A stretch of DNA of 64,000 bases from Eutrigla gurnardus (GCA_963514095.1 OY741267.1:7284048-7348047), one strand, 5' to 3'; shown: positions 19,841 through 29,754, counted from the stretch's first letter. Notes: generated by a model from the letters alone, not told the origin. A program made the numbers and translations.

Positions 19841-21010
19841 ATGGCTTCGGGAGGTGGCCAAGGGGGAAAGGGAAACAGAAAGAAGGATGAGGGCAATAAA
19901 AGGGACAGGTATGATGAATCAAATAGTGAGGGGGACAGTGATCAAGGCAGCCGGAAGGTTCCAAAGGTCCAGGAAGAAGGAGAATACAAGTTTCTTGTTA
20001 AGTTCAAAGATAAAAATGATAAAGCCCCTTTAAATCCCCTCAAACTGTCGGATGAAATAAAAGATAAAAAGGGAGATGTACTCAATGTGAGAATGCTGAG
20101 GAATGGAAACATTCTAGTTTTCTGTAAATCACATGGTCACAAAGCAAAGGCCATGAAAGTACGTCATTTACTTAACAGGCCAATTGAGTGTTTCGTTCCT
20201 GGGGGCGGAGGGGCTAAGGGAGTAGTTTACATTAGCCCCGACATCACTGAGAGTGCCTTAACTGAAAATATAAAGGGAGCTGAGATTGAGTCTGCCCGCA
20301 GATTCAAACAAGATGGCACAGCTGTATTGCTGACCTTCAAGCAGGAAACCATGCCAGCACGAGTATTCCTAGGGTATATGAGTTTTACAGTGAGAGAGTA
20401 CAGACGTCCACCATTGCGTTGTTACAAATGCCAACGTTTCGGGCATGCAGCAGCTGCATGTAGAGGGGACAGGAGATGTGGAAAGTGTGTGGGGGACCAT
20501 GACTTTAAGCAATGCCAGGTGGAGAAAACAAAGTGCTGCAATTGTGGTGATAAACATATTACTTCCTTCAGAGGGTGTGAGTCCCATATAACAGCTGTGG
20601 AAGTGGAGAAAGTAAGAGCTGGGAAGGATATGTCTTATGCAGAGGCAATAAAACAAGTTAAGGGCACAGGGGAAGCTAACAGGCCAGTGGGGACCAGTGC
20701 TCACCCATTGCCAGGAAAAGGGGGTACAATGCGGACAGACGAAAAAAAGTCACTTCTTGCGTTCATGGTAGATGTTGTGTGGGCAGCAAGGAATATTACT
20801 AAAAGGTCTGATGCTATCAAAATTGTGGTGGAGGCGGCTGAAAGGTTTCTTGAGGAGGTTGAAATGGGCCCAGAGGAGTTACACACATTCATGAGGCAGA
20901 AGCTTGAGGTGCAGGAGAGAGGGAGGGAGAGAGAAGGGAGGGGCAAAGGCAGGAGTGAGGGAAATGGTAAAGAAGGGGAAATAGACATGACTGAATATGA
21001 AGATACTTAA
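19841..21010 (+). CDS. LINE copy 2 ORF1: gag-like zinc-knuckle protein, intact
   Basis: The 389-aa protein starts MASGGGQGGKGNRKKD and has a basic, charged N-terminal region. Three zinc knuckles lie near residues 187-235: CYKCQRFGHAAAAC (C-x2-C-x4-H-x4-C), CGKCVGDHDFKQC (C-x2-C-x3-H-x4-C) and a third ending ITSFRGC (C-x2-C-x3-H-x6-C). The tail is rich in Glu, Arg and Gly. In I/jockey-type LINEs this protein coats the RNA and forms the ribonucleoprotein. The ATG at 19841 is the first in frame after the 5' UTR. No damage is visible, in contrast to ORF2. Confidence 0.88.
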   Translation: MASGGGQGGKGNRKKDEGNKRDRYDESNSEGDSDQGSRKVPKVQEEGEYKFLVKFKDKNDKAPLNPLKLSDEIKDKKGDVLNVRMLRNGNILVFCKSHGHKAKAMKVRHLLNRPIECFVPGGGGAKGVVYISPDITESALTENIKGAEIESARRFKQDGTAVLLTFKQETMPARVFLGYMSFTVREYRRPPLRCYKCQRFGHAAAACRGDRRCGKCVGDHDFKQCQVEKTKCCNCGDKHITSFRGCESHITAVEVEKVRAGKDMSYAEAIKQVKGTGEANRPVGTSAHPLPGKGGTMRTDEKKSLLAFMVDVVWAARNITKRSDAIKIVVEAAERFLEEVEMGPEELHTFMRQKLEVQERGREREGRGKGRSEGNGKEGEIDMTEYEDT

Positions 21011-24000
21011 TCTGTTGATGTTTTATTTATTGCAATGGAACGCAAGGAGCCTTATCGCAAATGGCCAAGAGTTTAAAAGATATGTTGATGGTTTTTAAAG
21101 GAGAGTATAAACCAGCTGTATTGTGTATCCAGGAAACTTGGCTCAAACCCTGTTTGGACTTTGTGGTGCCAGGGTATGAATGTATTAGACAGGACCGAAG
21201 TGGGATAGCAGGAGGAGGGTGTGCAACGTTTATAAGATCTAATGTGAAGTACCAGAGGGTGCAAATTAATTCTTCTCTAGAGTGCGTGGTGGTAAAGGTG
21301 TGGGAAAACAATAAGTGGGTAAATATAGTTAACTTTTATAATCCCTGCTTGCCAGTCAGCATAATAGATCTGGAGGAGATTATGGAACAGATAGGGGTAC
21401 CGGTTATTTGGCTAGGTGACTTTAATGCACATAACCCTTTGTGGGGAAGCAGGGTAAAAAATACTAATGGGAGCACAGTGGAGACTTTTATGGACAAATA
21501 TGGTTTAGTATGTATGAATGATGGCAGGCCAACTAGGTTTGAAATTAAGACGGGGGCAGTTTCATGCATAGATTTAGCATTAGCATCCAGTGAATACGCA
21601 AGGGTAGGAGAATGGGACAATATGGACAGGTACCCAATGGGTAGTGATCACTTTCCAATACTGTTGAAGTTTGGGAAAACTTTGTTAACTGAGGATCAGA
21701 CTGGACCAACCTTTTTTAACTATGGGAAGGCAGACTGGGAGAAGTTTTCAAGTAAGTGTGATAGTGGCCTTGGCAGTGTGAATGGAGAGGGAACAATAGA
21801 TGAGTGGAACAACACATTGTGTTCAATGATATTAAGTAGTGCATATGAGTGCATCCCTTTAAAGAAAAACTCTAAAACTAGAGTAAGTGTGCCATGGTGG
21901 AATAGGGCTTGTGATGAAGCAGTGAGGGATAGGAACTGTGCATAGACTATTAAGAAGGTGCCCGACAGAGAATAATGCGATAAAGTACAAAAGGCTTCGG
22001 GCTAAGGCAAGAAGAGTAATTAAGGTTACAAAAAAAGAGTGTTGGAGAAGATATTGTGGAAAATTGGGCGTGGATACATCAGTTGGAGAAATATGGACAG
22101 CAGTTCACCGTATGTCAGGAGTGGTAAGGAAAAGGAAAATGCCAGTATTGGAGGAAAAGGGAGTTATAGCGAAGAGTGATATAGAGAAAGCCCAAATGTG
22201 TGAAAGTAAGTTTAAGGATGTACATAGGGGAGCAAACATCGGGGAGGAAGGCATTAGAAAGAGCAATGAAACGCTAAGAAAAAACGTATCTAAACTTGGG
22301 GTGAATGACGATAACACTGATTGTGTTAATTTGTACTTTTCAGTGGAAGAGTTGCGCAGAGCCATAAAAAATGGGGGGGAAAACAGCACCAGGGAAGGAT
22401 GGCATAAGCTATGAGGTATTTAAAAGACTAGGTGATCCAGTGGTGGAAGAAATGTTAGCACTTATAAATAATGTTTGGAAAGAAGGAAGGCTTCCATAAG
22501 CCTGGAAACAGGCAGTGGTTGTCCCAATTTTAAAACCAGGGAAGGAAGCAGAGCATCCAGGGTCGATTCGGATGTAAAGAAAGCCATGGCAAATAAAGAG
22601 GGAGTAGTTGCAGTGTTTTTGGACATTGAAAAGGCTTATGACATGTTGTGGAAGGAGGGGCTCATCATTAAGCTGTATGATGCAGGGGTTAGAGGGCGTA
22701 TGCTTAACTGGATACAGGACTTTTTAAAGAACAGGGTCATCCAGGTTAGGGTGGGGGAGGCGATGTCGAATGGCACATGCATTGAGAATGGAACACCACA
22801 GGGAAGTGTAATAAGTCCAGTTTTATTTAATGTAATGGTGAATGACATTTTTAAAGACATTGGATCAGGGTTTGGTTTCGCATTGTTTGCGGACGACGGA
22901 ACAGTGTGGAAAAGAGGCAGGAACATCAAACACATAACAGAGAAAATCCAGGAGGCATTAAATAAAATAATGGAATGGGGAAGCGGGTGGGGATTTAAGA
23001 TTTCAACGGAAAAAACTAAATATGTTGTATTTGGCAATAAGAAAACTGAGTGTCAAGGTTTGCAAATGTATGGGCAAGCAGTAGAGAGGGTAAAAGAGTT
23101 TAAATTATTGGGAGTAGTTTGTGATGAAAGACTGACTTATAAAAAGCACGTAGACAGTATTGTGAGCAAGTGTGGAAAAGTTATAAATGTCATGCGGTCC
23201 CTATCAGGAAGTTTGTGGGGTGCTGGACAGGATAAACAGATGATGATTTACAGGGCAATGGTCAGATCGAGGATAGATTATGGGTGTTTGTGTTACGGGA
23301 CGGCAGCAAAAACAATTCTCAAGAAATTAGATGTAGTGCAGGCAAAGGCACTGAGAGTCGTCTGTGGGGCCTTCCGTTCCACCCCAATTGCAGCCTTACT
23401 TGTGGAAATGGGGGAGACCCCATTGGGTATCAGAAGATCTAAGCTGGCAATGCAGTATATCTGTAAATTAAGGGGACATCAAGGGGAGAATGTGGGGGAG
23501 CTGGCTTTGGAAGGTGCATGGGAGTGGGGAGGAGCAAGAGTGAAAAGGGAATGTTTCATTTTTAAAGTCAATGAGGAAATGGGGAGGATGGAGTTTGGGG
23601 AGGAGGGGGTGGCCCCGGTAGTGTACTGGCCAACTATACCACCATGGATTCTACCAGTGCCAGAGATAGATGTAAGTGTGTTAGCTCATGAGAGAACTGC
23701 AACAGTTGGGGGAATTGTAAAGGAAAGGCTAAATAACACGTGGGGACAGTACATACAAATAAATACTGATGGGGCTCAAGACCCAAGGACTGGGAAGTCT
23801 GGGTGTGCTTTTTGCATCCCAGATTTGGATGTTGTTAAGTATAGGCGACTGTCTGAGGGGGTTTCAGTTTACACCACAGAGCTGCTTGCAATAATCTGGG
23901 CTATGCAGTGGGTGGAGGAGGTCAGGCCAGGGCCAGTTGTGATATGCTCCGACTGCTGATGGGGCAGCAGAAAGGGCTTTAAGAAGGGAAGAAATCGATG

Positions 24001-24464
24001 TAAAAGTGAGGCTGGGAATAACGGAGTGTAGGTCAATCATTAAAAAGAACATCATGGCTGTGTGGCAGGAGGAGTGGGATAAGGAAAAGAAGGGGAGGCA
24101 TTACTACAGCTTGCAGAATAGAGTGACAAAGAGCCAGTGTTTTTTGGGAAAGGAAAGGAGGCATACAGTCATGATGACCAGACTGAGGCTGGGGCATTGC
24201 GGACTCGCATGGGACCTACAAAAACTTGGGAAACATGAAAATGGACTATGTGGAGTGTGTAAAAAACAGCAAACAGTGAAACATATCCTGATGGAATGTA
24301 CTGGACTCACTCGACAGAGGGAACATCTGTATGCAGCTGTGGAAAGCCTGGGAACAACACCGGTTACACTAAAGAGCCTTCTACATCCCACTGAGAACCA
24401 GCCTGGGACTATAAAAGCTGTCCTGGACTTCATAACGGCCACTGGATTACTCCTATGGAAATAG
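21011..24464 (+). pseudogene. LINE copy 2 ORF2: endonuclease/RT/RNase H, frameshifted and internally deleted
   Basis: Blocks match copy 1 ORF2 in order. The start LLQWNARSLIANGQEF at about 21026 is separated by a 1-base shift in a T run (about 21093) from IQETWL, GDFNAHNPLW and GSDHFP. Another 1-base shift is near 21940. A G run near 22374 shifts the frame again. A TAA replaces a codon at 22497-22499. About 60 residues of the RT between PGKEAEHPGS and the ANKEGVVAVFLDIEKAYD block are deleted (near 22560-22580). The catalytic FADDG survives near 22887. In RNase H, about 55 residues are lost between VICSD (near 23955) and the ADGAAERALRR block. The last block ends with the Cys/His knuckle at 24464. 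The endonuclease and RT motifs are recognisable but no active protein is possible. Confidence 0.9.
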
Positions 24465-24496
24465 GATGGACTGACTGCGTTTGAAATATATATATA

Positions 24497-26170
24497 CACT
24501 CAACAAAAATATAAACGCAACACTTTTGTTTTTGCTCCCATTTTTCATGAGATGGACTTAAAGATCTAAAATTCATTCCAGATACACAATATTACCATTT
24601 CTCTCAAACATTGTTCACAAATCTGTCTTAATGTGTGATAGTGAGCACTTCTGCTTTGCTGAGATAATCCATCCCACCTCACAGGTGTGCCACATCAAGA
24701 TGCTGATCTGATATCATGATTAGTGCACAGGTGTGCCACATCAAGATGCTGATCTGACATCATGATTAGTGCACAGGTGTACCTTATACTGCCCACAATA
24801 AAAGGCCACTCTGAAATGTGCAGTTTTGTCTCACAGCAAAATGCCACAGATGCCACAAGCATTGAGGGAGCGTGCAATTGGCATGCTGACAGCAGGAATG
24901 TCAACCAGATCTGTTGCTCGTGCATTGAATGTTCATTTCTCCACCATAAGCCGTCTCCAAAGGCGTTTCAGAGAATATGGCAGTACATCCAACCGGCCTC
25001 ACAACCGCAGACCACGTGTAACCACACCAGCCCAGGACCTCCACATCCAGCAGGTTCACCTCCAAGATCGTCTGAGACCAGCCACTCAGACAGCTGCTGA
25101 AACAATTGGTTTGCATAACCAAACAATTTCTGCACAAACTGTCAGAAACCGTCTCAGGGAAGCTCAACTGCATGCTCGTCGTCCTCATCGGGGTCTTGAC
25201 CTGACTCCAGCTCGTCGCCGTAACAGACTTGAGTGGGCAAATGCTCACATTCGATGGCGTCTGGCACGTTGGAGAGGTGTTCTGTTCACGGATGAATCTC
25301 GGTTTACATTGTTCAGGGCAGATGGCAGACAGCGTGTGTGGCGTCGTGTGGGTGAGTGCTTTGCTGATGTCAATGTTGTGGATCGAGTGGCCCATGGTGG
25401 TGGTGGGGTTATGGTATGGGCAGGCATCTGTTATGGACGAAGAACACAGGTGCATTTTATTGATGGCATTTTGAATGCACAGAGATACCGTGATGAGATC
25501 CTGAGGCCCATTGTTGTGCCATACATCCATGAACATCACCTCATGTTTCAGCAAGATAATGCACGGCCCCATGTTGCAAGGATCTGTACACAATTCTTGG
25601 AAGCTGAAAATGTCCCAGTTCTTGCATGGCCAGCATACTCACCGGACATGTCACCCATTGAGCATGTTTGGGATGTGCTTGACCGGCGTATACGACAGCG
25701 TGTACCAGTTCCCACTAATATCCAGCAACTTCGCACAGCCATTGAAGAGGAGTGGACCAACATTCCACAGGCCACAATTGACAATCTGATAAACTCTATG
25801 CGAAGAAGATGTGTTGCACTGCATGAGGCAAATGGTGGTCACACCAGATACTGACTGGTTCTGAGTCCCCAGACCCCCAATAAAGCAAAAAAATGCACAT
25901 TTCAGGGTGGCCTTTTATTGTGGACAGTCTAAGGCACACCTGTGCACTAATCATGATGTCAGATCAGCATCTTGATGTGGCACACCTGTGAGGTGGGATG
26001 GATTATCTCAGCAAAGCAGAAGTGCTCACTATCACACATTTAGACTGATTTGTGAACAATGTTTGAGAGAAATGGTAATATTGTGTATCTGGAATGAATT
26101 TTAGATCTTTAAGTCCATCTCATGAAAAATGGGAGCAAAAACAAAAGTGTTGCGTTTATATTTTTGTTGA

Positions 26171-26173
<3 letters not shown>
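24497..26173 (+). mobile_element. Tc1-type DNA transposon with intact transposase
   Basis: The terminal repeat starts CACTCAACAAAAATATAAAC and ends with its reverse complement, GTTTATATTTTTGTTGAGTG. Each end abuts TA, within an ATATAT stretch. The inverted repeats are long, more than 270 bp, reaching CACAATAAAAGGCCAC on each side. The left arm carries an extra tandem copy of about 51 bp around 24680-24780 (GTGCCACATCAAGATGCTGA twice). The element lies in the 3' UTR of LINE copy 2 and is absent from the duplicate region. Confidence 0.97.
24826..25854 (+). CDS. Tc1 transposase (DD34E), 342 aa, intact
   Basis: The protein starts MSHSKMPQMPQALRERAIGM and opens with a paired-type helix-turn-helix region (about residues 5-120) containing MSTRSVARALNVHFSTISRL. 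The catalytic domain has the first Asp in FTDESRF, the second in QQDNARPH and the Glu in SPIEHVWD, with 34 residues between the second Asp and the Glu, the Tc1 signature. The length is usual for Tc1 transposases. In-frame ATGs also occur at 24841 (MPQMPQALRE) and later, so the exact start is not fixed. The enzyme excises and inserts the element at TA. With no stop or frameshift and both ends present, the copy may be recently active. Confidence 0.95.
   Translation: MSHSKMPQMPQALRERAIGMLTAGMSTRSVARALNVHFSTISRLQRRFREYGSTSNRPHNRRPRVTTPAQDLHIQQVHLQDRLRPATQTAAETIGLHNQTISAQTVRNRLREAQLHARRPHRGLDLTPARRRNRLEWANAHIRWRLARWRGVLFTDESRFTLFRADGRQRVWRRVGECFADVNVVDRVAHGGGGVMVWAGICYGRRTQVHFIDGILNAQRYRDEILRPIVVPYIHEHHLMFQQDNARPHVARICTQFLEAENVPVLAWPAYSPDMSPIEHVWDVLDRRIRQRVPVPTNIQQLRTAIEEEWTNIPQATIDNLINSMRRRCVALHEANGGHTRY

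Positions 26174-26252
<79 letters not shown>
26174..26252. repeat. (TA)n microsatellite beside the Tc1 right end
   Basis: An uninterrupted TA tract of about 78 bp starts at the Tc1 target TA and is followed by ATTT repeats belonging to the LINE 3' UTR. The left flank of the Tc1 also has a short ATATAT tract, so the element inserted into a TA-rich site that later expanded on one side. Confidence 0.95.
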
Positions 26253-26256
<4 letters not shown>

Positions 26257-26388
26257 TTATTTATTTATTTATTTTATTTTATTTTTGTTTGGTGGTTTAT
26301 TTATTTATATAATCTTTTGTCCTGTGGGTGGCAGCAATGTGCCGCAAAGGCATACAGCCTGCCGGAAATTAAAAGAAGAAGAAGAAGA

Positions 26389-26402
26389 AGACGTCAGCTG
26401 GC
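26389..26402 (+). other. Target-site duplication, right copy, LINE copy 2
   Basis: This is the second copy of the 14-bp AGACGTCAGCTGGC, directly after the (GAA)n tail; the solo LTR resumes with AGCAGGCATTC. Confidence 0.95.
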
Positions 26403-26886
26403 AGCAGGCATTCTTCCTCCTCCTCCTCCTCCTCTTCTTCCTCTTCGTCCTCCTCCTCCTCCTCCTCCTCTCCCAACCTGCCACACTTCAGTTCAGCTCT
26501 ATAGTCCTTTTGAGTAGTTTAGTTTCTTTTGAGCAGTAAGGGTGGACTGCCCGTTTAGTTAACAGTGTTTTCTCCTGTTTATTTAGTTAGGGAGGTAAGT
26601 CTTGTGTCATTTGGGTTTTCTTAAGTTTGGTTAGGTAAGGTTCATTATTTCCTAGACAGGAACCTTTGGTTTGTTATTTTAGCCTTAGCCCACACTGAAG
26701 CCTATAGCTCAGCATATAGATATCATTATCTATTTTTGTCACTTCAACTATTTTTTTAAATAAATCGTTTTTCTAATTATTTAACTAAATCATTGTTTGT
26801 GGTCACTTGGGACTTGGAGAAGATGGGGCCTTTTCGTGTTGTGTCCTAGTTCCCTAGACTGGGGTATAACACTTCCATCAGCCTGA

Positions 26887-26894
26887 ATGCAAAC
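26887..26894 (+). promoter_or_regulatory. Octamer-like motif upstream of V1a
   Basis: ATGCAAAC lies about 92 bp before the V1a leader ATG and differs from the consensus octamer ATGCAAAT at the last base. It is retained before V1b and V1c (in AATGCAAACAGACTCC). Octamers are typical of immunoglobulin promoters; function here is inferred only. Confidence 0.4.
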
Positions 26895-26985
26895 AGACTC
26901 CAGCAGGAGGAGGAGCTAAGGCTTCATGTAGAAACTGAAGAGCTGCTGTGTTCTCTCTATTGTTCCTTCAGAACTAGTGAAGATA

Positions 26986-27418
26986 ATGCAGCTCTTTTTA
27001 GTTTGGATGATGATGTTCACTTTTCATACTGGTAAGTCAAGTTTAACAAGAGAAGTTGAGTGTTGTCATGAACCTTTTAATACCATTAAACTCAGTTTAA
27101 AGAAATACAAATTTGATGATGAATGATATCTTTGTTCTTTTCAGGATCCTCTGAGGATTTAGTGAAACCGTTGAAAGATATAATGCTGGCTTTGGAGGGA
27201 GACGATGTGACTCTCTCCTGCAACTATACAGGCTTTGTAAATTACCTCTACTGGTATCAACAGAAGTCCAGTTCATCTCCACAGCTTCTCATCACGGATT
27301 ATTCAGAGGAAGTTCCAAGGTTGTCTTTAACACATAACAAACCATCTAAAGTGTTTCATCTGGGCATCTCGTCTGCTGCAGTGACAGACTCTGCTGTGTA
27401 CTACTGTGCTGTGAAGCC
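26986..27418 (+). CDS. TCR alpha/delta V segment V1a (leader 26986-27031, V exon 27145-27418)
   Basis: The leader exon encodes MQLFLVWMMMFTFHTG, a hydrophobic signal peptide, and ends at a GTAAGT donor with one base of a Gly codon. The V exon starts after TTCTTTTCAG and encodes an Ig V domain: LSCNYTG with the first Cys, LYWYQQKSSSSPQLLI with the core Trp, then GISSAAVTDSAVYYCAV with the second Cys. A 23-type RSS follows at once. No stop interrupts it, so it is germline-functional by sequence. The AVTDSAVYYC framework and the context suggest TRAV, though delta use cannot be excluded. The V1 family also includes 58052 and 63337. The V-domain would pair with a beta or gamma chain after VJ joining. 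Confidence 0.92.
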
Positions 27419-27456
27419 CACAGTGACAGGAAACACCAAAACTCTGTACAAAAACC
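27419..27456 (+). other. Recombination signal sequence of V1a
   Basis: Consensus heptamer CACAGTG (27419-27425), a 22-bp spacer, and consensus nonamer ACAAAAACC (27448-27456). RAG recombinase would cut at the border 27418/27419. Confidence 0.95.
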
Positions 27457-27689
27457 TTTGGATCAAAGACAACACGATGCTGCACAACATCCACTAGAGG
27501 GAGTCACACACATATGAAGTGCTGGTGTTCTATGGAGGAAGAGTAACTGAGAAAAGTGAGAATACAGATCTAAGAGGAGATGAGAGATTCAGGGAGGAGC
27601 TAAGAGGTTACTGAACTATAGAAGAGAGAGGAACTTCTAGATTCAACAGAGTTCAACACCAAAAACCATCAACATTACCTTCATTCAAC

Positions 27690-28121
27690 ATGATGTCAGC
27701 AGACTGTTTACTTTCCCTCCTGTTCATTTCCATTCTAAGAGGTAAGATTCTCTGTAAAAGAGTTCAATTGCAATATTATTTGAATGTGATCCATTAACTG
27801 AGTCTTTTGAGTTTTCTCTCCTTTAGGTGTCAGCTGTGAAGAACTCAGTCCAGCCAAGAATGAAGAGTCCAGTTTAGAAGACAGCACTGTTACTCTGTCC
27901 TACAAATACTCCAAACAAGCAACCGGTAGTGATTATTTCTTCTGGTATCGACAATATCCAGGAAAACCACCAGAGTTCATCATCTCACACTATGGTTCAG
28001 GAACTGTATTAAATAATCCAATCACTGGACTGAAGATTAAAGTGGATCAAAACCAAATCAACATGAGCATCTCGTCTGCTGCAGTGACAGACTCTGCTGT
28101 GTACTACTGTGCTGTGAAGCC
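27690..28121 (+). CDS. TCR alpha/delta V segment V2a (leader 27690-27741, V exon 27827-28121), lacks first canonical Cys
   Basis: The leader exon encodes MMSADCLLSLLFISILRG with a GTAAGA donor. The V exon after CTCCTTTAG is open throughout. It has the expected FFWYRQYPGKPPEFII core and SSAAVTDSAVYYCAV at the end, with a consensus RSS. Where the first disulfide Cys belongs, the sequence is TVTLSYKYSKQ, a TAC Tyr codon in place of Cys. A Cys is present near the start of the V exon (GVSCEEL). The same replacement is in V2b, so it is a family feature and not a random hit. It lies only 270 bp after V1a and is otherwise a normal TRAV-type segment. Confidence 0.88.
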
Positions 28122-28159
28122 CACAGTGACAGGAAACACCAAAACTCTGTACAAAAACC
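28122..28159 (+). other. Recombination signal sequence of V2a
   Basis: Heptamer CACAGTG (28122-28128), 22-bp spacer, nonamer ACAAAAACC (28151-28159). The spacer is the same as that of V1a. Confidence 0.95.
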
Positions 28160-28352
28160 TTCAGAGCAAAGACAACACAATTATGGACAACATCCACTAG
28201 AGGGAGTCACACACTGTTACACTGCAATAGTATGTGATGATAGTATATAGTCCAGATAGTTTTCACTCATGAGACACTCATTAGAAATGATACTACTTTG
28301 ACAGATGAGTCTCTTCCTCCTGCAGATTTGACTTCATGGCAGAACTGTTTGA

Positions 28353-28398
28353 TTTATTAAACACCACAATGAAAGCGTTTGTTGTGGTGTTTAATAAA
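28353..28398. repeat. Perfect 17-bp inverted repeat with 12-nt loop
   Basis: TTTATTAAACACCACAA (28353-28369) is matched by TTGTGGTGTTTAATAAA (28382-28398). The equivalent in the other copy (about 58580-58615) is degraded. It lies about 200 bp downstream of V2a; its function is unknown. Confidence 0.85.
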
Positions 28399-28399
28399 A

Positions 28400-29125
28400 A
28401 CGTCAGTTTTCATAAATCTCATGAACTGATAGAATGTCAGCAGAGCAACTGAATCCATTCTTTGGAAAGTAAACGCTACAGGGATTTTAGGTTGATTGAA
28501 ACTAAAGTTTTACTGATCGTTCTAAATTTCACCTGTCACACATTTTTAATCAATAATCTTCATAAACTGGTTGTTATCACAGACTCGGGAATTGATTGAT
28601 TTACTTCTGTTGTTCTGTCAGGCTCTGGTTTCTTTTGGTATACCACAGGGTCCAAATAAAGGACCTCTCATTTTGTCTTTGGATCAATTTCCTTGAAAAT
28701 ATGTGTATATTCAATTGTAATTCAGTAATTAATGTGGCTGCTTCATTTCATGTGAAGTATTGGTGTTCCAAACGTTTCTACCATTGAGTAAATCTAGAAC
28801 TGAGATTATTTTAAAGTTCTTAAAATTATGTAAACTAGGTGAAATCTTGCTATGTCGTCTGCTGATGTTAAACATGGTGTTATAAAGTTGTACAGTGAAG
28901 ATATCATGTTTTCTCTATTCTCAAAGTGCAAATTCTTTCTTGTGTTTTCCAGCAATGAAAAGGTAATACATTATCACAGATACCTTGGAGATGGGAGAAA
29001 AACCTGGTATCATGTGAAGTCCTGGTATTCTATGGAAACATTCAGGGAGGAGCTATGATGTTATAATAGAAGAGAGAGGAACGTCTATACAGTATTCAAC
29101 AGAGTTCAATACACAAACCATCAAC
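28400..29125. other. V-segment intergenic sequence shared with about 58600-59565
   Basis: No open V exon or gene is seen. The segment aligns with the region after V1b, except for a retroposon inserted there. It ends with an upstream-of-leader motif (AACAGAGTTCAATACACAAA) like that before the V2 leaders. Confidence 0.6.
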
Positions 29126-29130
29126 ATTAT

Positions 29131-29496
29131 TGTAAGAGCCATATTTAGTTAATGTCTGATTTGAATTATTAAAGTTATTATTTTGTATTCTATATTATTA
29201 TTAAGATTGCATCTTGCAAGATTGCATATTTGTATGGACCCATAAGGGTTCCGTAGAGTTATTACGTCAGAAGTGACATCATACTCAGGAAAGAGCTAGA
29301 AGCCTACGGAGCAACACAGTTTTTTGACCCTTGTTGGATTTCATGCCTTTGTTTGTATTGTTCCTTTTTTGACAAGTAAAAGGTCAAACTTATTTGATAT
29401 ACTATGAGTCATGTCATTTTTTGGAGTCAAGCTCATTCTACAGCTTCTACAGGCTTACCAAGTGTTGTTAAAGGAAATTAGAACAACAACACTACA
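29131..29496. mobile_element. Solo LTR with ATTAT target duplication
   Basis: The 366-bp block starts TGTAAGAGCC and ends CAACACTACA. ATTAT lies on both sides (29126-29130 and 29497-29501). The equivalent position in the second copy (near 59569) is uninterrupted. No internal coding sequence remains. A similar start, TGTAGGAGCCATTTAG at about 29506, may be a fragment of a related LTR. The superfamily is not determined; a 5-bp duplication fits Gypsy, BEL or ERV LTRs. Confidence 0.75.
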
Positions 29497-29649
29497 ATTA
29501 TCTTTGTAGGAGCCATTTAGTTTATTGTTGGTGTGTTATATTATTTTGTTCAGATATCAATCATATTACTTTTTGGACACTTTCATTAGCATTAGAGGCA
29601 CAGGATATTTAGGGGCACAGGCAACAGGAAGGGGGTGGGCACAGGTAGA

Positions 29650-29720
29650 GGGAGCACTGTGAAGTCCCATGAAGCCCACCTGTCCAAAAATCTTCAGAGC
29701 AAAGACAACAGAATAATCAT
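29650..29720 (+). pseudogene. Relic of a V-segment 3' end and RSS
   Basis: The string GAAGCCCAC, followed shortly by CAAAAATCTTCAGAGCAAAG and ACAACAGAAT, resembles the end of V2 with its nonamer and downstream flank (ACAAAAACCTTCAGAGCAAA at 28151). The heptamer and spacer are disrupted. It is probably the debris of a lost V2-like segment. Confidence 0.4.
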
Positions 29721-29754
29721 AGGTCCTCTCATTTTGTCTTTGGATCAAATTGTG

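Larger units (their letters stand above)
19658..26388 (+). mobile_element. Full-length LINE (I-like clade), copy 2, with Tc1 insertion
   Basis: The LINE has a 183-bp 5' UTR, ORF1 (19841-21010), a damaged ORF2 (about 21020-24464), a 3' UTR interrupted by a Tc1 element (24497-26173) and a (GAA)n tail at about 26374-26390. A perfect 14-bp target duplication and the matching empty site at 57374 show that both ends are preserved. The 3' tail shares the (GAA)n ending with LINE copy 1, but the proteins differ enough to be a distinct family. Confidence 0.95.
19455..26871. mobile_element. Solo LTR (split by LINE copy 2), copy A
   Basis: The termini are TGTTATGACTCAG at 19455 and GGGGTATAACA ending at 26871, an inverted TGTTAT/ATAACA pair. 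After removing LINE copy 2 the LTR is about 670 bp. The right target copy is CTTC (26872-26875); the left has lost two bases. The uninterrupted sister at 57185-57937 has CTTC on both sides. The V1c upstream sequence near 63222 shows the empty site GAAGCTTCCATCAG. The LTR carries an ATGCAAAT octamer (19532-19539), two ATTGG boxes and a GATATATAAAG TATA-like box just before the LINE. Confidence 0.85.

Noticed and set aside
24901..25593. 230-codon minus-strand frame over the Tc1 transposase
   Set aside because: Antisense shadow of an intact, well-identified transposase.
26094..26539. Open frames of alternating Tyr-Ile
   Set aside because: They arise from the (TA)n tract next to the Tc1 element.
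27419..27497. V reading frames continuing through the RSS (TVTGNTKTLYKN...)
   Set aside because: The frame remains open by chance and by conservation of the RSS. The V coding part ends at the heptamer, and the continuation would be removed by recombination.
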